Both the position numbers and the translations under genes were made by a program. Of a stretch of DNA of 64,000 bases, positions 22,953-35,999 are shown piece after piece. The notes beneath the pieces are model-generated. The model had not been told where the DNA came from. It searched no databases and saw only the letters and a list, made by a program, of their open reading frames with translations. Source of the stretch: Rheum nobile (taxonomy: Eukaryota > Streptophyta > Magnoliopsida > Caryophyllales > Polygonaceae); the NCBI GenBank assembly GCA_027886185.1, contig WOAB01000563.1:1798001-1862000 (forward strand), read 5' to 3'. Numbering within the stretch: position 1 is the stretch's first letter; every line of letters begins with the position of its first letter.

Positions 22953-25235
22953 GTGATAGGTAGCCTCACGGCACCCACCGATGGAAATGTCCAAGGAGAT
23001 GGCAACAACCACCCACCACAGCAAAACATTGCGCAACATGAAGTGGTCCATCTCGCCAATCCTCCCCAACAAGACCCCATTCTGGAACTCTCGGAGGAAC
23101 AACGCGTGATACAAGAACTTAGGCGCCAAGTTGCCAAATTGCAGGCCATGCAACGCGCTGCGCCGGCACTTCCCACACCAACTCTGATGGTCCCTATGGA
23201 CACCTTGGGCGCGCCGCGTCCCACTGAACCCGGGCCAAGTCAACAATGCGTGGACAAGGGCAAAGGAGTGATGCCCTCCACCTCAACCTTGCAACCGCGA
23301 CTTCAAAGAATCCAATTTGTGATCGAAAGCCGCCAAAGCTATGTGTCGCATCACGAACGATACGCACCGCGAGCAACACCAGCCGGCTATGACAGCGGCT
23401 CCGACCGCGACGATGATTCCCATGGTGATTACTCTGAACCCTTTGACTTCCATGACAGGTATGAAGCCAGAGGAACAAGACGCCGCCGCAAGATTGCCTC
23501 AACACCGCTTGTCGGCCAAGCCAGACGAGAAGAACGCGACTCCGGTCTGCCGCGTCGATCCTATCGCGCCCCAGATGTTGAGCCGCGTCAGCGTCGCCAT
23601 GATCCCACCCCAGTGCCATTCAACGTCAACGACCACCTTGGCCATCAAAGCGTGCGTACTCTGCATTATGGCTCTGATGGCTATGGATCGACGACGCCGA
23701 CTATACATGATGACTTCAATGAGTTCGACGATGAGGAGATGGAGGACGCCGGGCTCATCAATCCAGGCTCCTTCCATCCTCCCCTTGGTGACCCCATTGA
23801 ACTTCAAGATCGGCCAGCGGATTGGATTCCACCTCCACTCCAACCAGTAGGACAACCCCATCGCATTCTGGGTGACAACACGCGTGACTCTCATGGCCAA
23901 CACCACGAGGACATGGCGCGTGACTTTCGTCGCCAACACAATGCACCTGCTCAAAGACGAAGACAAGGATGCGTTGAGTACAACGCGCCTCCTAGGGACT
24001 TCATCGCTGAAGATGTCCATGCTCGCCAAGCTCGCCGTCCTCATCATCGCACTGAGGAAGCTGCACAACGCGCTTATGCGCCACAACTTGCTCAACATAC
24101 ACCAAGGCTTAGCCGCCATTAGGTAAAAGTTAAAATTGAGCATTTCTTTGGCGAATATGATCCCGTTGTGTTTCTTGAGTGGGTGTAGGCTACAGAGTAT
24201 ATTTTGCGATATTGTTGCGTCCCCACAAAGGAGCATGTTGACGCGGCAACGCTACATTTCAGAGGCGTTGCACGCGTTTGGTACCACAGGTTTGTGGACA
24301 ATCGCGTTCGTCGACATCTTGCACTCATCACGGAGTGGCACCAACTTGTCTATGTCATGACACAGAAGTACGTGCCAGCAGACTACAGAAACCAGATGCG
24401 AATGGAGATCGCAATGGCGCGTCAAGGCTCCAAAACACCTCTGGAGTTCTTCTCTCAGTTGGAAGACATGTACTACAAAGCCAGCATCAGTGTAGCCCCA
24501 TCCACACTGCGAACAAAGTTCTTGAGTGGCTTGAATGTGTCAATCTGTGACCAACTCGAGATATTGCCAATCAAGGATCTGAATACCTTGACCCACACCG
24601 CGATGCAAATCCACAACCAACAAACGCGTCGCCGGCAATCCTCTTGGCAAACTCTGGGTCAAAGAAGGTATGATTCTAACTCTGGTCAATCCCCTACTAC
24701 TAATGTGTGCGGTCCACCTACAGGAACCTCCGCGTCAAATCAAAGCAGACAGGGAAAGATTGCGACATCTTCCACCAATGCTCCTCGCGCGACGCCAACA
24801 AAGGGCTCATCACCAGCTCCTGAGCGCGCGCGTGATTTGGAGTGTTTCAAGTGTGGAGGACGAGGGCACTACAAGAGAGATTGCCCAAATAACAAGAAAG
24901 TCCTTTTCTCCAGCATCGCCGCGAGATATGAGTCTTATGAGGAGGAGGACACGGCCCTTGAGACGATCGAGGAGGGATTTGAAGATGACAACGAGGCGGC
25001 TTACACTTGTGAAGCCACCGCGCTCCATGAAGGTACACCTCTGAGCCTTGTCACGCGCCGTCTCCTCACTGTCAAGGAAGCAACACTTGTCGACCAACGC
25101 GAGAATCTCTTCCACACGTGTTGCTTGGTCAAGACCGCGTCGTTGAGTGTCATCATTGATGGAGGCAGCTGCTGCAATATCATCAATGAAAAGGTGGTCA
25201 ACCACTTCAACCTGCCAACCACTCCTCACCCATAA
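22953..25235 (+). pseudogene. gag: CRM-like gag and start of protease, with in-frame stops
   Basis: One frame runs through two TAG codons (24120-24122 and 24186-24188). The first part is a Gln/Arg/Asp-rich leader with LSEEQRVIQELRRQVAKLQ (possible coiled coil). The second has the gag core: ATLHFRGVARVWYHRFVDN, HQLVYVMTQKYVPADYRNQM and KTPLEFFSQLEDMYYKA. The knuckle CFKCGGRGHYKRDC (24844-24885) follows, and then the protease catalytic region SVIIDGGSCCNIINEK (about 25144-25191) with its Asp intact. A TAA at 25233-25235 ends the frame. The initiation codon is unclear; no in-frame ATG is evident near the start of the open region. Confidence 0.8.
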
Positions 25236-28200
25236 CCCTATGGGCTACAGTGGATTTCATCGAGTTCTGGTAACACTGTAACTCGTCAATGCCTTATTAC
25301 TTTTTCCATTGGCCAGTATTCAGATTCAGTCATTTGTGATGTCATTGCAATGGACGCCACACATCTTTTGTTGGGGCGCCCATGGCAATTCGACAGGCGC
25401 GTTCTTCACGATGGCTATTTAAACACTTACGTGTTTACTTACCACGGGAAACGCGTCACGCTCTTACTAATGTCTCCTCATGAGATTTTACAAGACCAGG
25501 TTGAGCGTGATCGATAGAAGGCTTTGGCAGGAGCCAAGACCGCATCCACTCCGACGCGTTCCAAACCAGATACTGGGGCTTTGACCAACACCCCAGACAC
25601 AAGTAGCAGAGGAACGCATTCTCCCAAAGGGCACGAAGGCGTTTCCACCAACAAAGAGCCCAATGAGAGAACGCGTAGCAAGGATGGTTCAACGGCCGCG
25701 TTAGAAGGAACCTGTGAGCACAGATTGCTTATGGCCCGACCAAGCGACCTCACTGCTACTTTGAGCGGCAAGGCACCATGTTTCCTATTGGTGCCCACGC
25801 GTTGCATCCCAGAGAGCCCCATCATGGAAGGCTAGCCCAGCGCCATCGCCGCGTTGCTCGATGAGTTCAACGATATCTTCCCATAGGAGCTTCCCTAAGG
25901 TCTTCCCCCATTACGAGGCATTGAACACCAAATTGATTTGGTGCCTGGTGCCTCTCTCCCAAATCGCGCTGGACCAGAAGAAACCAGGGAGTTACAGCGC
26001 CAAGTGCAAGAACTTTTGGATTGCGGCTACGTAAGGGAATCTCTAAGCCCTTGCGCGGTCCCCATGATCCTAGTGCCAAAAAAGATGGCTCCTGGCGAAT
26101 GTGTGTCAACTGTCGCGCCATCAATCAGATCACAGTGAAGTACAAGCACCCAATACTGCGCCTCGACGACATGCTCGATGAGTTGCACGGCGCGATCCAC
26201 TTCACCAAAATTGACTTGAAGAGCGGCTATCACCAGATTCGCATGAAAGAGGGTGATGAATGGAAGACCGCGTTCAAGACAAAATATGGGCTTTATGAAT
26301 GGCTAGTCATGCCGTTTGGTCTCACTAACGCGCCAAGCACGTTCATGAGGCTCATGAACCATGTATTGAGGGAATTTATGGGGAAATTTGTTGTAGTGTA
26401 CTTTGATGATATTCTGGTGTATTCGCGTCGTCTAGATGACCATGTAAAGCACCTCAGGCTTGTGTTAGAGTGCTTGAGACGCGAACACTTGTATGCCAAC
26501 CTTGGCAAGTGTCGTTTTGCATCCGACACTACCAACTTCATTGGCTACGTGGTCTCCAAAGATGGACTCCGCGTTGATGAAGACAAAGTGAAGGCCATCC
26601 GGGATTGGCCAACACCTACCACTCCAACAATGGTTAGAAGCTTCCTTGGCTTGGCAGGCTTCTACAGGAGATTTGTTCGCGACTTCAGCTCCATCGCCGC
26701 GCCTCTCCATGAGCTCACAAAAAAAGGCGCCGCGGTGAATTGGAAGGAGAACCACAATCATGCGTTCAACGCGTTGAAATAAGCCTTATGCAATGCGCCA
26801 CTGCTACAACTCCCAGACTTCACCAAGCACTTTGAAGTGGAATGTGACGCGTCAAATGTGGGGATTGGTGGAGTCCTACACCAAGAGAAGAAGCCTATTG
26901 CGTTCTTCAGCGAGAAGCTCACAGGGGCAACTTTGAATTACCCCACCTACGACAATGAGCTCTACGCTCTTGTCCGCGTGCTCAAGACTTGGCAGCACTA
27001 TCTCTGGCCACACGAGTTTGTGATCCACTCGGACCACGCGGCCATCAGCTATCTGAAGAGTCAAGCCCACCTCAGCCGCCGTCATGCTCGTTGGGTAGAA
27101 TTCATGGAGACGTTTCCCTACGTCGTTGTACATAAGAAAGGTAAGGAGAATGTGGTCGTTGATGCCCTTTCTCGTAGGTATGTTCTCCTTACTCATCTTC
27201 AATCTAAACTTCTTGGCTTCGCGTTGATTAAGGATTTATACTTGACTAATCCATTTTTTAAGCCAATTGTAGAACATTGCCTTAGGGACCGCGAGTTTGA
27301 AACCTACTTTTTACATGAGGGGTGCCTTTACAAAGTCGGGCGCCTGTGCATTCCTAGCTCACCCATTAGGAAACTCATCATCCAAGAAGCCCATGAAGGC
27401 CGCGGTCATTTTGGGGTTACCAAGACACTATCTGCTCTTCGCAAGCACTTCTTTTGGCCGCGCATGACCATACAGGTGACACGATATTGCACAAGCTGTG
27501 TCACGTGTCAACGTGCAAAATCTAGTTCCCACCCCTACGGCCTCTACACGCCATTGCCCATTCCATTAGGCCCTTGGGAAGATTTGTCCATGGACTTCAT
27601 CACAGGTTTGCCTCTCTCTCGTAGGGGTAAGGACTCCATCTTTGTTGTTGTGGACAGGTTTTCAAAAATGGCACATTTCATCGCGTGCAAGACCACACAC
27701 TGCTAGTGAAATCGCCGCATTGTTATTTGACAACGTGGTGCGTTTACATGGGATCCCTAGGTCTGTTGTGAGTGATCGCGATACCAAATTCGTAGGCCTT
27801 TTCTGGAGAACACTTTGGGGAAAGTTGGGTACCAAACTTTTGTTTTCAACTAGCTACCACCCACAAACAGATGGTCAAACAGAGGTGACCAATCACACTC
27901 TAGGATCCCTCCTTAGGACCATGCTCAAATCCAACCCAAAGCGTTGGGAAGACTTACTTGTAATTGTTGAGTTTTCTTACAACAGGTCCAGACACTCCGC
28001 GACAAAGCTCACACCGTTCGAGGTGGTCTATGGACGAAATCCCTTGACTCCACTCGACATGCTTCCGCGGCCTCTGAAGGACAATGAGCACACCAGCGCG
28101 GCCAACCGCGCCGCGATGATCCGGGATCTGCATCAGCGAATGCGGGAGCAGCTAGAACGACGCGCTGATCTGTATGCCACACAGCACAACCGTGGGCGCC

Positions 28201-28697
28201 GTCGCGTTATATTTTCCCCAGGCGACTTGGTGTGGGTGCATCTTCGCAAAGGTCGTTTTCCAGCTAAGCGCAAATCAAAGCTGGCCCAACGCGGTGATGG
28301 CCCTTTTCGTGTTATGAAGACCATTGGAGACAACACATACGAGATTGAGCTTCCACCAGACTACGGTGTCCACGTGACCTTCAACGTCGCAGACTTGGAA
28401 CCATATGTGGAGCCCAAATTTGATGATGGTGAAGCGGGGACACTTCACAACCAAGTGGGGGAGGGTGATGCACTCCTACCCACCATGACTGCCACTGAGG
28501 AAGAGGAAGCTATGAGCATTCGCTCAGAAGGTCCAATAACAAGATCGCGTGCCAAAGCCATCGCCAACGCGACACAATCATTGGTTATGCGCGTCGTCAC
28601 TAGCCAAGGGACGCAAGAGACCACGTTCTCCCTCAGAAGCCTCCAACCAAGTCTAGAGAATGCGTTCTCTATCAAGATACTCTCCACGATCAATTGA
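25236..28697 (+). pseudogene. pol: CRM-like pol: protease end, RT, RNase H, integrase, tail in 3' LTR
   Basis: Protease end: LLLGRPWQFDRRVLHDG (about 25365). RT: GSWRMCVNCRAINQITVKY, IDLKSGYHQIRM, VMPFGLTNAPSTFMRLMN and YFDDILVYS with catalytic D-D (26400-26431). RNase H: ECDASNVGIGGVLHQ, YDNELYALV and HSDHAAISYL (26840-27060). Integrase: a zinc region H...H...CTSCVTCQRAK (27395-27525), then MDFITGLP, SDRDTKF and YHPQTDGQTEVTN; last, GPFRVMKTIGDNTYEIELP. Breaks: stops at 25233, 25515, 25833, 25884, 25896 and 26780, a frameshift at an A-run near 26087, and one at about 27700. The last frame continues through the purine tract into the 3' LTR and stops at 28697. Confidence 0.85.
28454..28465 (+). 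other. Polypurine tract of the CRM-like element
   Basis: agtgggggaggg lies immediately 5' of the 3' LTR, as required for plus-strand priming. It also lies inside the pol reading frame. Confidence 0.85.
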
Positions 28698-29211
28698 ACG
28701 TGATCTTTTGTTTTAGAAACATTAATGTTTTGTTAGTTATTTCTTTTGGGCGTGTGTTCCACACATGTCGCGTGGGCTAGCCCATTAAGCGAGACTCGGC
28801 CCATCCGAGTGCCGCTATCTCTTATAAAAGGTCAACTTGACCTTCTGTACTAGGTTACGTCATAATTTAATCTAAGCTATTGTCGAGAGCCAATTGCCTT
28901 CAACCTTAGATCCGACGTCAAACACCTCTCTGTCTTCTCATCTCTTTCACTCCGCCGCCGACGCTACGGCAACCACTCGATCTTCTTCGAGTCTATCCCC
29001 TCCGCTGCCGACGCTACGGCTTCGCTCCACCCTTTGAGCCACTAACTCCCACGCCTAGCCCTGAGGCTGCGAGTCACACTTCGCCACCATCATCGTGTTT
29101 CCTTACTCACGCGAGACCCCAACACTGCGTTCCACCCATTCAACATCAGATTCAACACGCACAACTCACCACCAAGATCTCGATCCGGCATTCACAAGCA
29201 GGAATGCATCA
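28466..29211 (+). repeat. CRM-like 3' LTR
   Basis: This is a 746-bp partner of 21385-22130, starting TGATGCA and ending GCATCA. The first 230 bp encode the pol C-terminal tail, including GPITRSRAKAIANAT. Confidence 0.9.
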
Positions 29212-29641
29212 CATGGGAGCACGTGCATGATAAGGTTGAAGGTGTGCAACCGGTGGTGGAGAATGTGGATGGAGACATAGTCGGCCTTGTGGCTGTGGTT
29301 GGGAACCAAAAAACACCTACAAAACGTCCTCCTTAGCCTGTTGCAAAAGGAGAGGCACGACGTTAGCGGGGTTCGTGTTGATCATAGGGTGTGGGGCGTT
29401 GTCGTTGATGCGGCGATCGTGTGTTAGAGAGGGCATCATGTACTCCATTTGTGCTTTCAAATCATCCATGGGTTGTTGTATTTGATTCAAGCTCTTAGAA
29501 ACTTTGTGTGCACAATGGAGTTGATGAAAGGCGTGTAGTACACTAAACCTTCCTCAATAGCTCCATAGATGTTATCTTGGAGTTTTTAGTCAATAGCAAT
29601 TCACTTAAAGGGCATGCAGCGAGATTTGTGTCCTTGTCCAT
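29212..29641 (-). pseudogene. gag: Gypsy gag relic, 5' piece (minus strand)
   Basis: This is the other half of the relic split by the CRM-like element. Read from 29641 down it starts MDKDTNLAACPLSELLLT and then, after a stop/frameshift, gives SLNQIQQPMDDLKAQMEYMM (about 29494-29430), a gag N-terminal helical region, and NTNPANVVPLLLQQ. After removing the insertion and one catgg copy it joins the ATG of MAYPNAAYVHD at 21382. The 5' LTR of this relic was not recognised. Confidence 0.55.
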
Positions 29642-31922
29642 AACGAAATCCTAAAATAAAACAAAGAAAATGACATCCCACAACAAGTAAAACAATCCCA
29701 AGTAGTGAAACAAGTTTGTGTAAGCAAGTAACAAGTCCTTAAAATCTGCAAAGAATGATGAAGATAAGGATGGAAAAACAAGATAAGGCAAGGAAAAGTA
29801 GCACAAGGAAGGGACTATGATATATAGGACAAAATCTTAGCAAATAATGTCAAGAAATAAGAATTGCAAAGTTGATAAGGTCCTAGGTGTGTCAACTTAA
29901 TCAATGTAGAGTCTCAAGAAGCAAATAATGCAAATAATCATGAAATGAAGCAAGCAATTTGAAACTAACACAATGTAGACTAACCAAATAGAAGGGTGTG
30001 ATTATGTAGGAAATAGTATAGAGATGAACTAAATGCAATCACTAGGGATAGAATGCGTAACAATGCAACAATTAACAAGGATGCAAAGTATACACGGCTA
30101 TACAAGAAAGGGTTGATAAAGCAAAGTTCGGATAGTGGTACAACAAGAAATCATACAAAGGACAAAAGTACTTGCATAAATTAGCAGCTTAATCACCCTA
30201 AATGAGATTGTGAACCTAGTTAGATCTGATTTTTTTTAAGACCTTCGGTCTTGAACATTTTTTTTTAGAGAAGTTGTTTAATCAAGAAAAGAACAAGCAA
30301 ACTATTTTTTTTTGTTTTCGAAAACTAAGGACACGAACTAGGTGATAAACAAGTAGACTAATCGAACCAAGTATAACGATGGAATGGCCGAAAAAGAAGA
30401 GAAAATTCAAGGTTCAAGTGCAATCCAAATTATTAGCAAATAGCGTTCAACAAATAATACTCAATCAACTTAACAAGGAAGAAATTGAACAAAACTTAAG
30501 GAAAGAATCAACTATGCAATAACTTGGAGAAGAAACAAGACAACGATCCAGCTAGGGTTTTAACGGTTAGACAAAGTGGTGGCGCAACAGGGGTGATATG
30601 GAACAGACTGATGGTGGCGGTGGCGGCGGTGGTGGTGGTGGTTGGTTATGGTTCCCACACAAAAAACATGGTTGAATTAGGGTTTGTGACGCCATGAGGT
30701 TATGGTGGTCTATTGGGTCTGATTTTTTGGTATGATGGTGGTGGGGGTGGGTGTTCGAATGGTAGTGGTGGCAGGGGTGGCAAAGTAGTTGTTGTGGGGT
30801 GGGGGTGGTTGTAAGAAATCGCAATGTATGGAGTTATTGATGGGAAAAACAACAATAATAATACTTTGCTAAAAATTAATGAATTGAAAGCAAGTAAAAC
30901 GAGGATTTAAACTTGCCTCAAGTAAGATGAGAATTAGTTCATTTATGTGGTTGATTTGTATCTAAATTAGGAAGGGAATGGTTTAGGTTTATGATACAAA
31001 TATTTCCTATATAATTATAGATTTTTTTTTAAAAAAAAAAAGAGTGAAATTATGAGAAAATGATATGTGAATTTTCATTATGGGGGTGTCATGTGGAAAA
31101 ATGAAGTGTTACTTTAGTGTGTGTATATATATAAAATAGAGTGTCAAAAAGTAGAATCTAAGAATATAATAAAATTTAGGAAAGTACTAACCATGAAAGT
31201 TGGGGGGGGGGGGGGGGGGTGATGACACACGGTCAAGTAGGCGGGGGAGAGAAGCTTTTTTTTTAGAAGGAAATAATTCGAGTTACCCGACATAGTAATG
31301 TAGGTTAAATCGAGGGGTCGGAAAATTGGCGTCAGGCAAACCGGATAGAATACATCAACAAAATAAGCAATGAAATTACAACAAAGGAAATAAAGAGCCT
31401 AAACAACCTAGGGTGAAAGGAGAGCAAATCACGATCGAAAGAAAGCGCCGCCAGAACCAGGTCAAAGAGGATCAATCATGCGAAAGTGCTGAATGGGCCA
31501 CCATGATGTTGCCCCCTCTTCAAAGAGGGATCTCTAGGAGTCTCAACCATGAAGTTGCCCCCACAAAAAGAGGGATCTTCAAGAGCCTCGAGCATGACCA
31601 CAACCACGACCGGAATAACTCAAACTTCACTCTAGTTCAGCTCCATAAATGTATCGAATAATTGGTACCCCATCTTGAATCCACAGAACAACAAAATGAG
31701 TTATACTCAGAAAACGAGCACTTATTTTTAATTATGTTAGCTTTTAAGTTAGTCGGGCATGAGTATTGAAGTATAACCTGACTTATAAGCCTATTAGATT
31801 AGTATATTAATAATTGAATTGGATCAAAAACCCAAAGCCCAAATTATTATAAGATTGTGTTACATTAATTAAAAAGTTGTACTAAAAGCACACGATTTTA
31901 AATTAAGAAAATGGGCTATACG
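29642..31922. other. Non-coding DNA with simple repeats
   Basis: AT-rich sequence is probably the leader of the gag relic at its left end. It contains a (GGT/GGC)n stretch at 30612-30650, a poly(G) run of 18 at 31202-31219 and T-runs near 31256-31264. The frames at 30567-30824 (minus, His/Pro-rich) and 31413-31661 are low-complexity or motif-free, and I do not call them genes. Confidence 0.5.
31202..31219. repeat. Poly(G) run of 18
   Basis: Eighteen consecutive guanines lie in AT-rich context. Confidence 0.85.
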
Positions 31923-32529
31923 TAGAGATGGCACGGTTCCGGAACCGGAAAAATGAAAACCGGAACCGAATTAATCTGAAACCGGAGGTTTCGGTTCCGT
32001 TCGGTTCCGGTTTTGGTTTTATCCGGTTTCGGTTCCAGAACCGGAAAAAACACACTTTTTTATATTAAAAAAAAAACATTTTTTTTGTAAAAAAATATAA
32101 AAGACATTACTTTTTTTAAATAATGACAAAGTGAACGTTTCTTTAAACTTAAAAGATTTATACTTTAAGACTTAAACTTAAAATTTAACTTAATTTGACT
32201 TATAGAATAAATTGACAGAAAAATAGAAATAGAAAATATATATATAACTTGAGAACCAGAGGTTTACCCGGTTCGGAATCGGAGGTTTACCTGGTTCGAA
32301 CCTCTGGTTCTCCGGTTTTGGGTTTTGCCAAACCAGACTGAAACCGGATATAAGAGGTTTATCCGGTTTATCCAGAACTGGTTCGAACCTCTGGTTCTCC
32401 GGTTTTGGGTTTTGCCAAACCAGAACTAAAATCGGATATAAGAGGTTTATCCGATTTCGGTTCGAGCCGGTTTCAGTTTTTTCCGGAATCGGAGGTTCTC
32501 TGGTTCCACCGAACCGCGAGCCATCTCTA
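31923..32529. mobile_element. hAT-type MITE with 8-bp target duplication
   Basis: The 607-bp element has terminal inverted repeats TAGAGATGGC/GCCATCTCTA and is flanked by identical 8-bp copies gctatacg at 31915-31922 and 32530-32537. Both features are hAT hallmarks. The interior is packed with direct and inverted copies of 'ccggttccgg/ggttccggttt', which can fold extensively. It has no transposase; the open frame at 32190-32546 is a product of the repeats. Confidence 0.9.
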
Positions 32530-33822
32530 GCTATACGTCCCACCAAAGAGAGAAAGCAAAGCCCAAATTGTTATGCTTTCACACATTGAAATTGTTTCTT
32601 GTGTTTTTGATATGTGCACGCAACATATCTATATCTATATATTAAAGTTCTCCCTTTTAGAGTCATGAGAGTGTTTTTAGGAGATTGTTGAGCCTATATA
32701 TTTTAGTTTTTATTTTTTCATTTATTATTATGTGAAATATTCAGCAAAATCCATAATTATATATATTCAAGCTATCATATAAAAAGTCATCAAAATTATT
32801 CTAATTCATCAAATTGTGGGGTTTTTAAATTTATAATTTATTATTATATCACTAATTTAGTAAATTTTAAATCTAACAAACTTTAATAAAAATTAAACCA
32901 ACAAATTTGAACAAATTGATTCTTTACTTCATTCTAATTATTAGCATACAAACGGACTCCAACACATTTATTGGATGAATTATACCTTTATCAATGATAA
33001 GTGTACAATAGATTCTCAACATTTTCCTTTTTTCTTATGATATAGTTTGACAATAATATTTCAACACATATTATATATATCATGCAATCTCTCTCCCACC
33101 TTAATTATTATTTAACTTATTTTTATATAATATTAAATTTAACTAGCATCACTATATAAACTCTATATTGTTTTTATCTAATTGTATCCATCTATCCGGA
33201 GAAAATATAACCTCACATGGGTCGAATATTATGTATGTAAAATCCATACATCTATATTAAAACTCTTTCATTTACAATCATAATAACAATTCCGAGCCCA
33301 CATTTTATTATTTTTTTACTTTTTTAAAATTGTAAATACAATTGTTGTTGAATAATTCGTAAACTGACAAATCTGAACATACAATTTTAACATTTTTATC
33401 ATTTTTTTGAATAGATTATTAACAAAATTTTACAAGTAGTATATGTATTTTGACCTGATTCACATCAACAAGAGTAACAATATTTAGAGTGATATTTGTT
33501 ATTATACAAACAAACTATATATTCTAAAACATAAAATGGTGTTTTTTATTATTTATAAAAAAATGGTATATACAAATTCGTAATAAGAGTAAAGCATTCT
33601 TACAGAAAAAAAGTGACTAAACAATCAAAATTTCATTTGACTAAGAAAATATTTTAATTTTTTTAAGATAAAATATGTAAATTTTGAAGTGTTTTGTAAT
33701 TAAGAGTTATTATTACAATATTAAATTTTCATTACTTTTTTATCTAAGTAAATTATTTTTGGTAGTTGATCTAACTAAATTTGACCGTGATATTTTTTGC
33801 ATCTTCTTAGTTATTACCTATT

Positions 33823-34740
33823 TGTTGGATCGTTAGAGTTACATCTGAGGGAACAAAAGCTTTGTTCCCACAGAAGTTGCAGCGGATAAATATAGCAGGA
33901 AAGATAACGAACGAACTAACGATATATAGTGGAAACCCTGATTAGCAAAACTAGCTTCTCAAGGAAAAACCACTACCTTCAAGCTTTCGCTTGAGAGGAT
34001 TTTGAAGCGTGTACTTGTCTTATTGATTTCTTGCTTGATTACACTTGTATCCTGGACTTCGACATCTAAACAACCAGCTAGACTCGAAACCTCTTCTACA
34101 ACGATGAATCAAACTCAACCCTCAAAGACTTACACACACCTCACTTCTTTTCTTTCTTCTTTTCGTTCTCTCTATTTTCCGTCGTCGTCGTTACATAGAA
34201 ATGAATCCACACCTCTATTAAATACAACTCGGCAAACCCTAAATCTAAAAAGATAAGATTTATCCAAATAAGGCAACAAGAAGATATGATTTTGTAGAGG
34301 GAATAATATCCCAACCGTCTATATTAATTTGAAGGAAGGATTCCGTAAATTAATATATTTGGATAAGATAGAGTACTCTCTCTCCAATTATCTTATCTTA
34401 GGAAGGTTTTCCTAAGATAACACAATCGGGCTTCTCTCTCCATATCTTCTCAAATCGGCTTGATCCTTGGAGCCGAATTCATTCATCTTTGACCGCGTGC
34501 ATGATTCTGCGTTTGATTTGTTTCCATAAATGGCACGCTGGATTCTTCTTTCCATTCGCAGCTTCGATCTTGTTCGACGTTGTTGGTCCTTCAGAGGTAA
34601 CAAAGCACATGAACAGAGCTTTGTTCCCTCTTCGATCCTTCGCTGCAATGGTTCCCTGAGACAACTGTCTTTGTTCCTGAAACACTTAGTACCCAGATTA
34701 GTTGAATGTTTGTCACTATCAAAACCTAAGGAATTCAACA
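33823..34740 (-). repeat. Sirevirus 3' LTR
   Basis: The 918-bp repeat is nearly identical to 39725-40642. On its pol side it is bordered by the minus-strand purine tract aaaaatggggaatt (about 34741-34757). Confidence 0.9.
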
Positions 34741-35999
34741 AATTCCCCATTTTTGATGGTGACAAACATCCTTGACAATAAAGCATATACATACGAGATA
34801 AAGACAGTTGTATGGGGGAAAGGTTCTCCATACAAGACCATAATAGTTCCCCCTCAACACAACAACATATGAAACCATGTGTTGTTCCCCCTCAACCAAA
34901 GCTACCTGTCATTTTCCCCCTTTTGGCATCATCAAAAACACAGTGAAGAGTTAGAGATGAAAGATAACAGCCAGATGAACATCATTCTCAATCGCAGTAG
35001 ATTGAAACACACGAACGCAGACAGCATGTTAAGACGACAACACGATATGCAAGGATAACATTCATGATCAACATGCCAGTCAGTGCAAACACAAGAATCA
35101 GAGACAAGGAAGTACGAAAATAGAGGAGTAGATGTGCTAGGGAACAAAAGAGGTGTGGGTTAGCCAGAGAAGTACGAATTAAGAACCACTGGGGCCAGCA
35201 GCTAGAGCAGAAGTATGATTAGCAATGGAATTCATCTTTTATTCCCACTCAGAGTTGTTGCTTCCTCATTGGCGTTAGCAACCACCATAGTCTCAACTTG
35301 TAGAGGAGTGAATCTGTAGTGTCGTCTTTTCCCTTCTTTGTGTGTCTTGTGATGTTCATTTTTTTTTTTTGAACATCACAAACTTCAGCTTGCCTTCTTT
35401 CACCAGGGATTCATTCAGAGCCCACTACCTCTCACGCGTAACATTAGCTTTCGAGCACGAACCTTCCTTAGGCAGTTGTAAGCCAGCATCACACACATAC
35501 CTGTCGAACCCTATCCACAGACCACAGTGGCGATAATTCGTAATCTCGACTTTCCGAAAAAGTAGAAGAATGTGATGCGGGGGTAATGTTACCAGAGAGG
35601 GTGCAAAGAGCATCACACAAACCATATATGAATTTTTTTAATAATGTGTAATCATGAATGAGAGGCTCCCAGATGTGAATGATTAGAGGGGCTCATAGGA
35701 AGCATCAAACATGATGGCTAAGGTAAGTTGTAGATTCAACAATCATTTGGGCTTATAATGAGGGATCAATGCATCAAGTTGACTCTTTTGGGCCGAAGGA
35801 AATCTGATTCATGTATTAGCAAGATAGCATAGAGAGCATGCATGAAATGTTGCACATAAGTGAAATATTAGCATGAGTCTAGGCAGGTCATTCAACTAGT
35901 GATCAAGAGAATAAATGCAGACCGGGACATGATGTTTCATCCTTCACACTTTACCATGTAATATTAGCCAATCATCGAGGGAACACAACATGTAGACAG
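34741..35999 (-). other. Sirevirus 3' non-coding zone with multiple purine tracts
   Basis: On the minus strand, extra purine tracts (agggggaa types) lie at about 34847-34853, 34884-34892 and 34912-34925, the last within 'gatgatgccaaaaggggg'. Sireviruses are known for such repeated motifs upstream of the 3' LTR. No ORF3/env-like frame survives. Confidence 0.65.

Larger units (their letters stand above)
21385..29211 (+). mobile_element. CRM-like Ty3/gypsy chromovirus, full length but decayed
   Basis: The element is flanked by the 5-bp duplication catgg (21380-21384 and 29212-29216). It has two 746-bp LTRs, an initiator-Met-type PBS and a purine tract directly before the 3' LTR. The internal order gag-PR-RT-RH-IN is that of Ty3/gypsy, and the integrase ends with a GPF/Y module. 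By recalled sequence style (RENLFHTCCLVK...IIDGGSCC, LLGRPWQFDRRVLHDG, FNVADLEPY) it belongs to the chromovirus CRM group. Coding is broken by at least seven in-frame stops and two or more frameshifts. The LTRs differ at roughly two dozen positions by eye (about 3%). It sits inside the gag of a related minus-strand element. Confidence 0.9.

Noticed and set aside
31250..31680. Possible non-LTR retroposon tail on the minus strand (T-run followed by sequence partly shared with about 5110-5190)
   Set aside because: The similarity is short, no target duplication was found, and no LINE motif is present.
32190..32546. 118-residue minus-strand frame rich in NPKPENQRFEP repeats
   Set aside because: It is entirely inside the hAT MITE and reflects its internal nucleotide repeats.
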